NCBI GenBank assembly: GCA_037783415.1
Contig: JAZGTN010000009.1
Span: forward strand, 13,888,001 to 13,952,000
Source: Leptasterias polaris
Lineage: Eukaryota; Echinodermata; Asteroidea; Forcipulatida; Asteriidae
DNA length: 64,000 nucleotides
Direction of reading: 5' to 3'
Part shown: positions 1 to 9,998 of the stretch, in pieces
Layout of the letters: every line of letters begins with the position of its first letter
Numbering within the stretch: the stretch's first letter is position 1
Position numbers and translations under genes: made by a program
Notes under the pieces: model-generated
Database searches by the model: none
What the model was told of the DNA's origin: nothing
What the model saw: the letters and a program-made list of their open reading frames with translations, nothing else

Positions 1-558
1 ATTCAGCATTTGAGTCATTTCAGGGATGTTCGCAAATCGGGGAATTGGATTCATTCACAGAGAGGCCGGTTTTTAAAACTCAAGGCAGAGTAGAAGAAAG
101 AAAATGGTCCAGGAGCGGGAGTTATTAGCAGTTGACTTGAAGACTGTTGGCTTCATGTGCGGTAAAAACACTAAGTGCTGCTACTTCTAATCCTAGGGGC
201 TAGAAGCCTGTTGGGAAAGTGGATTCTTTCAAATTTGCGGAGGCGTTATTTTTCAGTTACAAGTTTTTTAGTTTTAGTGTTAATTTGAACAGGAAACTTG
301 CAGATGTTACTTTTGAAATTTATTTTTCACTATTTCAGATTTGATGTGGGGGGGGGGGGGGGGGGGGGGGTGGGCATTGTACATTTTTATTCATGCGATT
401 TTTGCCTGAAAAGGGAAGGTTAAATTTGTATGTTTAACTCGAATCAATTCATTAATCCTTTATGAGAGAACAAAATGACTGATGAATTTTCAAAGAAGTG
501 TATGTTGTCGGCCATTCTAATTTCGTTCCTTATTTTATTTTATTTTTTTAAATATCAG
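1..558. other. Intron upstream of first visible Ets exon
   Basis: This stretch ends in a clear splice acceptor (AG at 557-558), so it is intronic. It contains a run of 23 G at 348-370 preceded by a pyrimidine-rich, acceptor-like stretch. I see no coding segment, and the earlier exons of the ETS gene must lie to the left of the window. Confidence 0.7.
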
Positions 559-675
559 ATTTGCACCCGGCCGTGCCACCACCGACACCGGGTACCAACG
601 CGTTGATGAATGCATGTCTGCGAGAAAGCTTCAGTAGTTTCCATAAGGAGCAAGACAGACTTGGTATCTCAAGAG
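559..675 (+). CDS. ets1/2: Ets1/2-type transcription factor, exon with TP site before the PNT domain
   Basis: This exon has 117 nt, lies between AG (557-558) and GT (676-677), and is phase 1 at both ends. It encodes PPPTPGTN followed by a segment ending HKEQDRLGIS, which aligns with the region just before the PNT domain of vertebrate ETS1/ETS2. In vertebrate ETS1 a threonine-proline here is the ERK/MAPK phosphorylation site that raises coactivator binding. The TP is kept in this exon, so MAPK control of the protein is a reasonable inference. The frame runs without stops into the next exon (G|AT gives Asp). Because the upstream exons are missing, the protein start is not visible. Confidence 0.9.
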
Positions 676-884
676 GTGAGTTTTTCTTCTGATTACAGAG
701 TGCGAGATTTTAAATCATAAACATCAAAAGCTGTCAATTTAAAAAAGATGCCGTTCAATGGTTATAAAAAGGTGGAATTGCCACCATCTCAATCAACCTC
801 CTAACATTTGGATCTGATGCAGTTTCAGACCTTTTAGTCAAAAATGACTCTCGCCAATGTGTTTGCCAACTGTCAGTGTTTTAA

Positions 885-1272
885 AGGGTCTGTATACGTT
901 TGGTAATGACTCTGAAAATTAATGACAATAAAAAACTTACTTGGTAAGAAGTACAGCAGCTTTGGATAGTATAATGCATTTTGAGAAACTTTTCACTTCG
1001 AAGTACTGCGGTTATGGAAAAATATATCACTTTTAATCCCCCCAAAATTTGAATCTGAGAAGCGTTACGGCCGTAACGCTTCTCAGATTGTGTATTCCAA
1101 TAGGGAATGTTCTTCCTGTGTGGAAATATTCGCTCTGGTTTTTCGGTGATATCTCAAAAACGCAACCACCTTTTGAAATGAAACTTTCACGGGTTAGTTT
1201 TATTGTATATATCTACAATTATATTGGTTTGAAACAAACAGTAGGCTCCAATTACCAAACATATACACACCT
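885..1272 (+). mobile_element. TTAA-flanked miniature element, family B
   Basis: It begins AGGGTCTGTATACGTTTGG and ends in the imperfect inverse of that, with TTAA directly outside each end (881-884, 1273-1276). There is no coding capacity. The centre holds a perfect 32-bp palindrome (about 1055-1086, GTTACGGCCGTAAC core). Related copies are at 5949, 25455, 46437 and 51630. TTAA target duplication is the hallmark of piggyBac-type transposases, so a non-autonomous piggyBac-like element is an inference. Confidence 0.75.
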
Positions 1273-1330
1273 TTAAAGGGTAACATCCCCCTTCCATAGC
1301 ATAAATCATAATTTAAGCTGCACAGTTTAA

Positions 1331-1696
1331 AGGCACTGTACACGTTTGGTAATTACTCAAAATATATATTAGCATAAAAACTTACTTGGTAACCAGCAAC
1401 GGAGAGCTGTTGATAGTATAAAACATTGTGAGAAACCACTCCCTCTGAAGTAACGTAGTTTTTGAGAAAGAGGTAACTTCTCACTAAAATAATAAGACGT
1501 CTGGCCAGAAGCCTTTTATTCCTATCTGAAAGCACACTAATTTGTACAACAAGGGTGTTTTTTCTTTCATCATTTTCTTGCAACTTCAATGACCAATTGA
1601 GCCCAAATTTTCACAGGCTTGTTATTTTATGCATATGTTGGGATACACCAAGTGAGAATACTGGTCTTTGACAATTACAAAACGTGTTCAGTGCCT
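1331..1696 (+). mobile_element. TTAA-flanked miniature element, family A
   Basis: The ends are AGGCACTGTACACGTTTGG and its imperfect inverse, ACGTGTTCAGTGCCT. TTAA flanks both sides (1327-1330, 1697-1700). Close copies lie at 10889-11256 and, in the opposite orientation, at 31675-32044. It lies only about 55 bases from the family B copy. Confidence 0.75.
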
Positions 1697-2589
1697 TTAA
1701 TGTATTGGCCCCAAATAAGTTTTTTTTTAAATTTGTATTTTTATTTTTTTGTATTTGAATACTCACCAAGAGAAGATCTATCTCCTATATTGAAAGATAT
1801 TTAGGCCCCTCATCAGACTCGAAACCAACATTTGATTTTGAACAATATAATTTGTTTTTTGTTCAAGATATTACACAGTTGAAAAACTCAAGGCCACTTG
1901 ACTTGTTGAGTCATGAGTTTACTGGCCTGATGTTAAAACCACTGGCCTCAGCCTGCAGTCCAGTTGAAACTTTAAGCCTGCTCCCAAATGCAGTTATTTC
2001 TCTGCTAAATATCGGCCAAGTTGAGTTAAGGACCTGCCAAAATCACAACTGTTTGTTTGTTTGTTTGTTTCAGTTAGCAAGTTAGCAAGTTAGCAAGTCA
2101 GCAAGATAAAGCTTTCTTTTCCCTCTATTTTTCCCAAATAATTTTAACTAAGATATTCAAATTAGCATTCAATACAAAAACACAAAATCTACCCACCACG
2201 TGCATTATTACATTGCATATTTTTGACAGCTGTTTGTTGCATCACCACTGTTTTTGGAAAGAAGATATGTAACCTCGCCACAATTTCCATTTCCCACAAC
2301 TTCAAATTTGTAAGAACAAACAGTGTCGGGATTGCTTTTAAAGTTTCTCCATTGCTTTTAAAGTTTCCCACGAAGTGTGTGTCTCTGTTTTGTTCAATCA
2401 AAATTGGATTTATTATTTATCCTGGTAAGACTTGGCTAAAGTGAAAACTCCCCTGGGGTAATCGCTATTGAATGTCATTAGATGGATGTATCCAATTAGC
2501 ATAGTATCCACTTTGGTAAAAACAACCTGTACATATGTTAATGTAGACTCCAATCAAGATTCCGAAACAGGAATAGGTAACTGTGTATT
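1697..2589. other. Intronic sequence, mostly unassigned
   Basis: No exon is seen here. Around 1880-2000 there is a degraded stretch resembling one end of the CAGGGCTCGAA-type element seen complete at 39379-39754 (shared ACTGGCCTCA-like words). At 2050-2105 there are short GTTAGCAA and GTTT repeats. The rest carries no recognised feature. Confidence 0.4.
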
Positions 2590-3069
2590 ACACTGTACAT
2601 TGCCGCTCGCTTAGTGTCAAGAGCTAAGAAAAATGACCACATAACGCCTATCCTCAAACATCTACACTGGCTGCCAGTACAGTCTCGCATCCATTATCAG
2701 GTCATTCTCACTATCTTCAAAGCAATCCACGGTCTTTGTCCAGCCTACATCTCAGAACTGCTTGTACCTTACATCCCATCAAGGCTCCTAAGATCATCTT
2801 CCCAGCATCTTCTCACCTTTAACCCTGGAAAAATGAAGAGCTATGGTGAAAGATCATTTGCATGTGGAGGTCCTAAGCTATGGAACGCCCTCCCACTGTC
2901 ACTGCGCTCTAATACTAAACTGGAATCATTTAAGAACTGCCTGAAAACCTACTTATTTGAGAGCAGTTTCCAATAGACTGCTCTTTCATCACACACGTTC
3001 AGACTGTTGTTTATTAACTGATTTGTTAAGCGCATTGAGAGCTCCTTCGGTCCTGAAATGCGCTATATA
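2590..3069 (+). pseudogene. LINE reverse-transcriptase C-terminal fragment (CR1/L2-like) and 3' tail
   Basis: An open frame at 2614-2976 encodes ITPILKHLHWLPVQSRI, then FKAIHGLCPAYI and GPKLWNALPLSLR. These are typical of the C-terminal end of reverse transcriptases in CR1/L2-like LINEs (family knowledge). The piece is about 120 residues, so the polymerase core is missing. It is followed by a short 3' region with GCGCATTGAGAGC and TGCGCTATATA, the usual LINE tail. That tail is broken at 3069 by a foldback element and resumes at 3340 with a (TTA)n run. This is a 5'-truncated dead copy. Confidence 0.8.
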
Positions 3070-3335
3070 CAGCAATCCTTCACCGATCTTAAACTCTTGG
3101 TGGCAGCAGATATGCTCCATTATTGCGATGGTACCTGGGTGGTACTGCGCTGCCTAGCGACGGGTTTAAGCGATTTGCAAAGTAAAAGTCCAATAACCCG
3201 TGACTGATCAGATGATCGCCGTGTTGCCCAACCCTTAAACCCGTCGTTAGGCAGCGCAGTAGCACCCAGGTACCACCGCAGTAATGGAGGCATGTCTGCT
3301 GCCACCAAGAGTTCAAGATCGGTGAAGGATTGCTG
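3070..3335. mobile_element. 266-bp foldback element inserted in the LINE tail, TATA duplication
   Basis: The terminal inverted arms (CAGCAATCCTTCACCGATCT at the left, its inverse at the right) extend about 100 bp with a short non-palindromic centre. TATA at 3066-3069 and 3336-3339 brackets it. Removing the element joins GCGCTATATA to AGAACG(TTTTATTATT), restoring a normal LINE 3' tail. No coding capacity is present. Confidence 0.85.
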
Positions 3336-3376
3336 TATAAGAACGTTTTATTATTATTATTATTATTATTATTGTC
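3336..3376 (+). repeat. Resumed LINE 3' tail with TTA microsatellite
   Basis: This is the continuation of the LINE tail after the foldback insertion and ends in about nine ATT units. Simple A/T-rich repeats at the 3' end are normal for this LINE group and for SINEs that use its machinery. Confidence 0.6.
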
Positions 3377-3396
3377 TCTTTGCTACAGTGTATTAA

Positions 3397-4236
3397 AGGG
3401 AGGGTTTAATTTTTGTCAATTGTGACCCGCTCTATCGAAATGAGGAATGTCTCTGAAATCATGTTTACGTGTAATTCGCCATACAAAACTTGTTGACATT
3501 AAAAAAAATTGGGAAAAAACACTAAAAACCGATTCCGAGATTTCGGTGGTATTAGGTTAAACAAAACTTGATCTTTCTTGTCGTGGTATTACCTTTAATT
3601 GAAAAGATGAATAAATCTACAGAAAGTATGTTTTCTTGAGCATGTTTGTACGCATAGCTACAATAGCTAGCTGCTGTTAAAAGCGATTATCTAAATAAAC
3701 ACGTATTAAAAAATGGAAGTGGCCTTGTCTTGCAGACTTTCTTCATTGCCCGAGAGCTTCGGATTGGAATAAGCTACAGAAATAATAATGGTATTGCTGG
3801 AAAGCCAGTGAGTTACTTGTTAACATGGTATGCATAACTCAATTTTCAAAATTTCCGAGACATTCCTCAATTCGATAGAGCGGGTCACAATTAGCCTTAA
3901 AATTAATGACCATAAAAACTTACTTGATAACAAGCACTGCAGCTTGTTGATAGTGTATCATATAACATGTTGAGAAACAATTCCCTTCTAAGGAATGTGT
4001 TTTTAGAGAAAGGACGTATTACAAAAACTGTCAATCTGAGATTGTGTATTCCAATTATGGATTGTGGACATACAATGTAGCTGCTCCATATATTCTCCGC
4101 AATATCTACAAAAAACTCTACCACCTTTTGAAATGAAATTTTCACTCACAGGTTAGTTGTATTGTGTATATCTACATTTATGTAGGATTAAAACAATCGA
4201 AGGATTCCAAAAGCCATAGGTATACTGTGCTTTTGA
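3397..4236 (+). mobile_element. Family B element split by another element
   Basis: The left end (TTAA at 3393-3396, then AGGGAGGGTTTAA) and the body from about 3893 (AAAATTAATGACCATAAAAA) match family B copies such as the one at 5949. Between them sits an unrelated inverted-repeat element (3422-3888). The right end is degraded near 4236. Confidence 0.7.
3422..3888. mobile_element. 467-bp inverted-repeat element nested in a family B element
   Basis: The ends GTGACCCGCTCTATCGAAAT and the inverse ATTCGATAGAGCGGGTCAC form terminal inverted repeats of about 35 bp. AATT occurs on both sides (3418-3421, 3889-3892) and is either a duplication or part of the repeat. The interior is AT-rich with no long frame. 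Confidence 0.75.
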
Positions 4237-4408
4237 AGGTATTACAAAAAAACATTGTTTAATTTAAGTCTAAAAGTTTACTGAGTAAGAAGTTCATTCC
4301 AGAATAAATTTTTTCTGCGAAATATTTCCCTCTGAAAATGAAGTCGGTTAGAATTGCATTCGGATATTTAAACTTATTGCTGTACATGTACATTTAATTG
4401 ATTCACAG

Positions 4409-4609
4409 ATCCTACACAATGGACAGAGTGCCAAGTGGTCGCATGGGTACTGTGGGCCATTAAAGAGTTCAGCCTCGAGGGCGTATCGGTGGCCAACTTC
4501 CGCATCGCGGGTCATGACCTCTGCGCATTGGAGAAGACCGACTTCCTCGGTAGAGCACCCCCGTTCATGGGGGACATACTGTGGGAACACATTGACATGC
4601 TGCGTAAAG
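4409..4609 (+). CDS. ets1/2: Ets1/2 exon, PNT (pointed/SAM) domain
   Basis: This exon has 201 nt between AG (4407-4408) and GT (4610-4611), and is phase 1 in and out. It encodes DPTQWTE, WVLWAIKEFSL, CALEKTDFLG, FMGDILWEH and ends MLRK, closely following the PNT domain of vertebrate ETS1/ETS2. The PNT domain is a helical SAM-type fold that docks ERK and binds the CBP/p300 coactivator in vertebrates. It immediately follows the TP phospho-acceptor exon, as in ETS1, which supports a MAPK-responsive activator. All core hydrophobic positions I can compare look intact. Confidence 0.95.
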
Positions 4610-5740
4610 GTAAACCGCCTCCCTGTGGAAATGCTTTTGTCTTCTAACAAATTCATCTTGTCGGAGGAAGTGCGTAAAAAAAGATTTGTTTTCTAAGGTG
4701 CCCACTTTTCTTGGGACTGTCTTAATCGAACCGGACAACAGAGTGGGCTGACAAGAGATGAAACATAACCCCTGAATCAAATCAATTTTAGTTTGTTGTG
4801 CGTCTGGAAGGACGTTACAAAAAGTTACCGGAGAAAGGGCAAGTCGTAAATGTGCAAAATTATGTTTCAAGAAAACTGAATGTGAAAGTTTGATCGGTTT
4901 TCTGCCATTCATTATTTCGTATAGGAAGGTTAAATTCTGCATGGAAATGGGGAAACATGTCTTTGGGCTAGCAACAAATCTGTAATCAGTAATGCCGTGT
5001 TTTTTTTGTCATGAGCCATTTCAAATTGATAAGGGTTTATCTGTTACTGGAAAAAATTACTATGTGTGCGTGGAAGAATTGCATAGAGCTATGGCCTTCT
5101 CCCAGGCATAATGATGAGTTTTGGCATGGTACAGTGCAGGGTTTGTCCTCAACATTGGCAGTGACTGGCAAGCAGGACCAGTTAGCTTGTCATTTCACTA
5201 GTCTGTCTGCTTTTTCATGAGTCCATTTTCCAAATAAAATAGCGATACTTTTTAATACTGAACTAGCCAGCTGGGCCATTTTGAGTGAATTTTGACTGGT
5301 CCTCGGGTGTTTTAACTGGCACTTGCCCAGCAGACCACTGTCGGTGGAGAACACACTGACTGTGTAAAACTGACAAACTTCAGGCATAATATTTCATCCT
5401 GTAAATTGTGGGGGCACTGCAGTTTCTCCTCGGTAAAAGGCACTTCTACTGGAAGGAAGTGGTACAGATCTACTGGAATATGTCAAGAGGCACCAAGGCA
5501 ATAACCAAAGGTCATGGAGGCATTTGCCTGAATGGTTGATAGTGTGCTTCGATATTTCTTCCTTCTTTTTATCAAAACTATTTTACAAAGTCACATGACT
5601 GGGTTTAACAATTTGAATGGATCCATTTGCCCTTCTTTGCAAAAATGGAAATGTCCTTGCCCTCTAAAAGATGAAACTGTAGGACTGTAGTTCCATAACT
5701 GAATTTATAATAAATGTAATGTGCTGGCTTTATTTGGCAG
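4610..5740. other. Ets intron with a degraded element fragment
   Basis: From about 5145 to 5390 there is a fragment shared almost word for word with 13370-13560 (for example AGCTTGTCATTTCACTAG and ACTAGCCAGCTGGGCCA). A related copy in the other orientation is at 8850-9110, and another is at 36895-37070. The family probably has CAGTG-type ends, which suggests hAT ancestry (inference). No exon is seen. Confidence 0.55.
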
Positions 5741-5878
5741 AATGCACAACTCCTCCACCCCAGTCTGAGCCCCTCCCACCCGCCACAACAACGGCAACCA
5801 CGACACAAGCGGAGATCAAACTCGAGTCTGTGTACACGTCGAGCTGTATGCCAAGATTTGACGACTTTCTCGGACAAG
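5741..5878 (+). CDS. ets1/2: Ets1/2 exon, Pro/Thr-rich linker
   Basis: This exon has 138 nt between AG (5739-5740) and GT (5879-5880), phase 1 at both ends. It encodes a Pro- and Thr-rich segment (TTPPPQSEPLPP, TTTATTTQ), then AEIKLESVYTSS and PRFDDFLGQ. IKLE fits the SUMO consensus (hydrophobic-Lys-x-Glu), and lysines of this type are sumoylated in vertebrate ETS1. The acidic, aromatic tail looks like part of a transactivation region. A - strand open frame over this exon is a shadow. Confidence 0.9.
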
Positions 5879-5948
5879 GTGAGTAAATATAATTTTGGTG
5901 GGAGTTGGTTTATGGTGAATGTTTCAATTTCACCAACAAATTTGTGTA

Positions 5949-6313
5949 AAGGGAGGGTATACCTTTTGTAACTACTCCAAAAATTAATGACCATCAAAAC
6001 TTACTTGGTGAGAAGCACTGCAGCTGTTGATAATGTGTAACATTTTGAGAAACAATTCCCTTCTAAAGAATGTGGTTTCAGAGAAAGGGATTCAAAAACA
6101 TTTCAATCTGAGAAACTAATCTCAGATTGTGTATTCCAATTACGGATTATTCTTCCTGCGTGGACATAACCTCCAGATATTCGGCGATATCTCGAAACTG
6201 CTACCACCTTTTGAAATGAAATTTCCATAGGTTAGTTTCATTGTATATGTCCACATTTATATAGGGTTAAAACAATCAAATGTTTCCAAAAACCAATGGT
6301 ATACTTTGCCTTT
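5949..6313 (+). mobile_element. Family B miniature element, degraded ends
   Basis: It is similar along its length to 885-1272, including AAAATTAATGACCATCAAAA and TTTTGAAATGAAATTT. The outer TTAA is mutated on both sides, implying an older copy. Confidence 0.65.
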
Positions 6314-6435
6314 ACCGTGTGTGTGTTACTGTTTAATTTAATTATATGATGTATTACTGTTTAATTGTAATGTATGTACACTTTGTAAATTCATTTTCTT
6401 GTTTTATTAGACAAACTTTTTGGTCCAGGATCTTG

Positions 6436-6943
6436 TTGCAATACACCGATCCATTAAGCCACGCCCATTTCTCCTTGACCAATCACAACCGCGAAATCTG
6501 ATCACCATTTGAGCCGTTTGGTGATCTTTGCACTAATGGTGATCGGGTTTAGCGGCTGTGATTGGTCAACTCGTAAGGAGGCGGGGCTTAATGGATCGAT
6601 CTATTGTAAAGTAAAGTTACTGTTTATTCTTCAAAGGGTGTGTACATCATTGGTAAGATTGAAAATATGAATGCACAAAACTTACGTGGTATAAAGGTTG
6701 GTGAAAAACTTCCCTGGAAAATGTTTGCCTGAAATGCTATAGTTTTTGTGAAATTACATTTAGTAAAGTAACTAATAGATCGATCCATTAAGCCCCGCCT
6801 CCTTACGAGTTGACCAATCACAGCCGCGAAACCCGATCACCATTAGTGCAAAGATCACCAAACGGCTCAAATGGTGATCAGATTTCGCGGTTGTGATTGG
6901 TCAATGAGAAATGGGCGTGGCTTAATGGATCGGTGTATTGTTA
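6436..6943. repeat. Large inverted repeat made of two foldback elements
   Basis: The arm at about 6436-6605 (CAATACACCGATCCATTAAG ... ATGGATCGATCTATTG) recurs as its reverse complement at about 6774-6943, with only a handful of differences. Each arm is itself a roughly 165-bp foldback element with GATCCATTAAGCC ends. The spacer of about 170 bp starts with a truncated family C element (AAAGGGTGTGTACATCATTGG at 6634). The segment can therefore fold at two scales. Confidence 0.85.
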
Positions 6944-8724
6944 ATCTCTCAAGACAAAAACTGGATGTTCTTAAACATACAGTGAAAACCGATTTATAAG
7001 TTTTTTTTAATTTCTACCATGTTGCTGCAAAGTGCAATGATCCATAGAGCCTAAACTGTCACAGTTTTGTGAGTTCATGGGATGTTTTGTCACATGAAGT
7101 GCATAATACTGTTCTTCAACAATTACCAATTTTGTTAATGTGCTTTATTTTTAAAGTAGCAATAGTATACATGGAAATTCAACTCTATATTAGCAATACA
7201 TAGAAATTTAACTCTATATAGTAAATGAATAACTTCATAGGTTTACTCTAGATACAATGTGTAAAGTTTAGAGCTCTGTATCAGTTACAAAAAACGGAAA
7301 AGCAGTTATCTCCACTGTTCCAGAATCTCTGTCCTTGCCAATTCATCACCAGCACTAACACTGCCGGTTTTTGCACCTGCCAATCACCAGCGCGGCCATG
7401 GTACCACAGTCACCAGTTCTATCCTCTTCCTGTGGTGAGGCTGAAACACCCATCACCATTTCTGTTATCTCTACCACCTTACCAACCCGACTTCCTGGAC
7501 GTCACTTTAGATACCAAGCAAAAAAAAAAGGGAACCAGTTGGAAAACTTTAACAAAACAATACAAAAAAAACAGAAGTCACCACCAGATGGCACTGTATG
7601 GGAAGCTAAGTTCTGTTGACCAGTGGGCGTGGAACCATTGTTTTTTGTCCCTCAGTGGTAGTGTGCGAGTTGCTGCTTGATCAGTTGGGTCCTTAGCTAC
7701 ATTGGTGTCATCGGGCAAGGATTTCCTCTCGCGACAACTCTACTAATGTTGTATTAGAAGAGATTGGGTCTGCCATTGAAACAATCGAAAGACAACTAAT
7801 TGGGATTTTGCGGTCGCAGTGGAGAAGATCGGGTGATTGAGTTTGGTAGCAGTTTCCATTCAGGAATTAGTATCTACACACTCTGCAAACAGGGATTGTC
7901 AAATTGTCGAGCGTTTCTGCACCACAGCCTGAAAAGAGGAGACTGGATGTGCCAAACAGATCCGATGTGTAGTTTTCTAATAACCAAGGCAGAGTGATTG
8001 GAGGGCAGCGTAAAGTTTGTTAGTTTGAGGGGAGTTGGAGAGAGCAAGGTTTACTCCTGCAGTGGTGTATTGAGTAGCACGTGTGTTTATTCATCGGGTG
8101 TTCCTGACTTGCTACCTGTAGACAAAGATTGACAATTGACCGACAATTGACCGCAAAGTAACTTTGTTGTATTATGAGAAGTGATCTGACAGATCCAACT
8201 GCCGCCTTCCTCCCTTTCTCGCTCTTTCTTTTGGCTGGTGACCAGCATCTGCTTTTCTTCTTCCCCTATTGTGTGGATATTATCGCGACGGGAAACCGTT
8301 GATAAGAAACATCGGCTTGGCAGCTTGACTTCATTCGGGCCCTTCATCCAGTCCAGTCTTCTAGAACTTTTATTGAATAACAACTGGCCTCTGAGATGTC
8401 ACCTTTGAACTTTCAACTTTGACCGATAAATACGTTGAGTTTCATAAAACACAAAGAGAAAGTAAATAATTGTTGTTTACCCAAACCCTCTCTCGAAGCG
8501 TCGCTAAACAGTGAGCAATTCCAAAAGAAAACTTTCCTCTATCCATACAGCAATATCACTGGTCAAAATGATGAGGACGTAAAGACCAGAAAGAACTTCC
8601 AATATTTGTTTTTTTTTGTGGAGAAGTACAATATTTGTTTACCGGCAAAAGGAATATAGTAAGATAAGAAAGTGCAATCCAAATGTGGAATAGCATACTT
8701 AGGCCGTCACATGTAACTCGAAAC
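6944..8724. other. Ets intron, largely repeat-free stretch before a candidate first exon
   Basis: An AT-rich part (6944-7310) includes a short local duplication of AACTCTATAT words at about 7171-7215. From about 7315 to 8110 the base composition is more balanced and I recognise none of the local repeat families. A pyrimidine-rich tract is at 8208-8232. This would suit a promoter and 5' UTR for the candidate exon at 8725, but no core promoter element is convincing. Confidence 0.35.
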
Positions 8725-8740
8725 ATGGAGTTTGATCTTG
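8725..8740 (+). CDS. Candidate alternative first coding exon of Ets1/2 (lacks PNT)
   Basis: An ATG with a favourable context (A at -3, G at +4) opens MEFDL and runs directly into a strong donor, CTTG|GTGAGT (GT at 8741-8742). The exon ends in phase 1, which is the phase of the next Ets exon at 9711, giving MEFDL-AFSVEQ. The product would lack the TP site and PNT domain but keep the linker and ETS domain. The phase match alone has a one-in-three chance, and no transcript is available here. Vertebrate ETS genes do use alternative promoters and domain-skipping isoforms. Confidence 0.35.
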
Positions 8741-8849
8741 GTGAGTGTAAAGTAAGGTTGTAGTCTCTTTTGGCCTGTTCTACTACCCCACCCCCGTTCC
8801 CGAAAACAAGAACTAAAGTGGGGAGACTACTTTAAATGGGGTGTTAACA

Positions 8850-9110
8850 GCGTTCTCCCTTAACAGTGGTGTGCTGGCCTAATGCCAGATATAACTTCTG
8901 AAGACCAGTCAAAATTCTCTTCAACTGGTCTGGCTGGCTAGTTGATTGCTTCCAAAAGCTACATGTAAACCACTGACTTCACTGGTTTCAAACTGAGGTA
9001 CCATACAAAATGACAGTGTTGAAAGAAAACCTTAAAAGATGTGGACCTGTGAAAAGGCTAGCGGACTATTTGAAATGACGAACTAACTGGTCCCACTGGC
9101 AAGTTGCTGT
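8850..9110 (+). mobile_element. Degraded miniature element (hAT-like family)
   Basis: It shares GCTGGCTAGTT, GACCAGTCAAAATTCTC and AACTGGTCC words with the fragments at 5145, 13370 and 36895, but in the opposite orientation to the first two. Its ends are not sharp. Confidence 0.45.
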
Positions 9111-9438
9111 AAAGATAAAGGCAAACCCTTGTTAAGTGTACCTAAAAATACTTATTGATCATTGTTTTGACATTTTTAAATTCCACAGGTTTTTTTTTTT
9201 TTTAACTGTTCACTGAAAATATCGATAAAAACTTTGTGAAAATATATGCAGAATGTTGTACGACATTTGTTACACTTTTATTTTTTATTTGTTCACATTT
9301 GGTTAAAAGCAACAGTTCAGTACTTTGACATTCGACATTTTATGGAAGTTATATCTTGTTCAGATACTTTTTGTTTTTAAAAACTGTTTTCATTGATGGC
9401 GGTAATTTTATCTACTTTCAAGAACTGGTTATTGAGTG

Positions 9439-9579
9439 AGGCCGTATCCGAATTGGCGGCTACAGCTACGGCTACGGCTGTTGCTAAGGGTGTTGCTAAG
9501 GATGTCCTATACTTCAATGCACGATGACGCGGAAATCTAGCCGTAGCCGTAGCTGTAGCCGCCAATTCGGACACGGCCT
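9439..9579. mobile_element. 141-bp foldback miniature element
   Basis: The left end, GGCCGTATCCGAATTGGCGG, and its near-perfect inverse at the right end form arms of about 40 bp (both include GCTACAGCTACGGCTACGGC). The centre is about 60 bp. It lies 130 bases before the acceptor of the next Ets exon. Confidence 0.8.
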
Positions 9580-9710
9580 AAGATAAGGCATTTAGAAGTA
9601 GACTCATTTTGATGCAGACTGAAATATTCCCTTTGTCGTATACCTTTCATTTAAATCCAAAATCTTTAAATTATGACGCCATTTTGTTTTCATTTTTGAT
9701 TCCCCCTCAG

Positions 9711-9998
9711 CATTTTCAGTGGAGCAACCGCAGGCGGTTCCCGTGGCAACCCCTCCGACCACCTTCAGCGATGGCATGTACCAGATCTCGGAGTCTCTTC
9801 AGACGCTCAATGAATTCAACGCCGAGGACATACTCAACATTAAGCAGGAGGACCCCGGGAGTAGCTCCGACTACTACAGTCTTGAGCCCTCGCCAAGCTC
9901 GGGAAACTACCTCGAAGCGGCCACGCCCGAGTTCTACAACAACCCCATGATATTCGATCCTAACACGTCCTACTTCCAAAACAACAACTACAGTAAAA
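9711..9998 (+). CDS. ets1/2: Ets1/2 exon, acidic/Tyr-rich activation region
   Basis: This is the largest internal exon (288 nt, phase 1 in and out; AG 9709-9710, GT 9999-10000). It encodes YQISESLQTLNEFN, then DILNIKQEDPGSSSDYYS and EPSPSSGNY, ending QNNNYSK. IKQE is a second SUMO-consensus site, and SSSDYYSLEPSPSS is rich in possible phosphorylation sites. In vertebrate ETS1 a serine-rich segment before the DNA-binding domain tunes autoinhibition. Whether this exon is its counterpart is inference. G+C is clearly higher than in the flanking introns. Confidence 0.9.

Noticed and set aside
5605..5997. 130-codon - strand frame
   Set aside because: It is the antisense of the Ets exon at 5741-5878 plus intron; the + strand exon is clearly the real one.
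9609..9979. Alternative frames over the large Ets exon
   Set aside because: The frame in phase with the ETS domain exon is open and conserved; the others are shadows due to high G+C.
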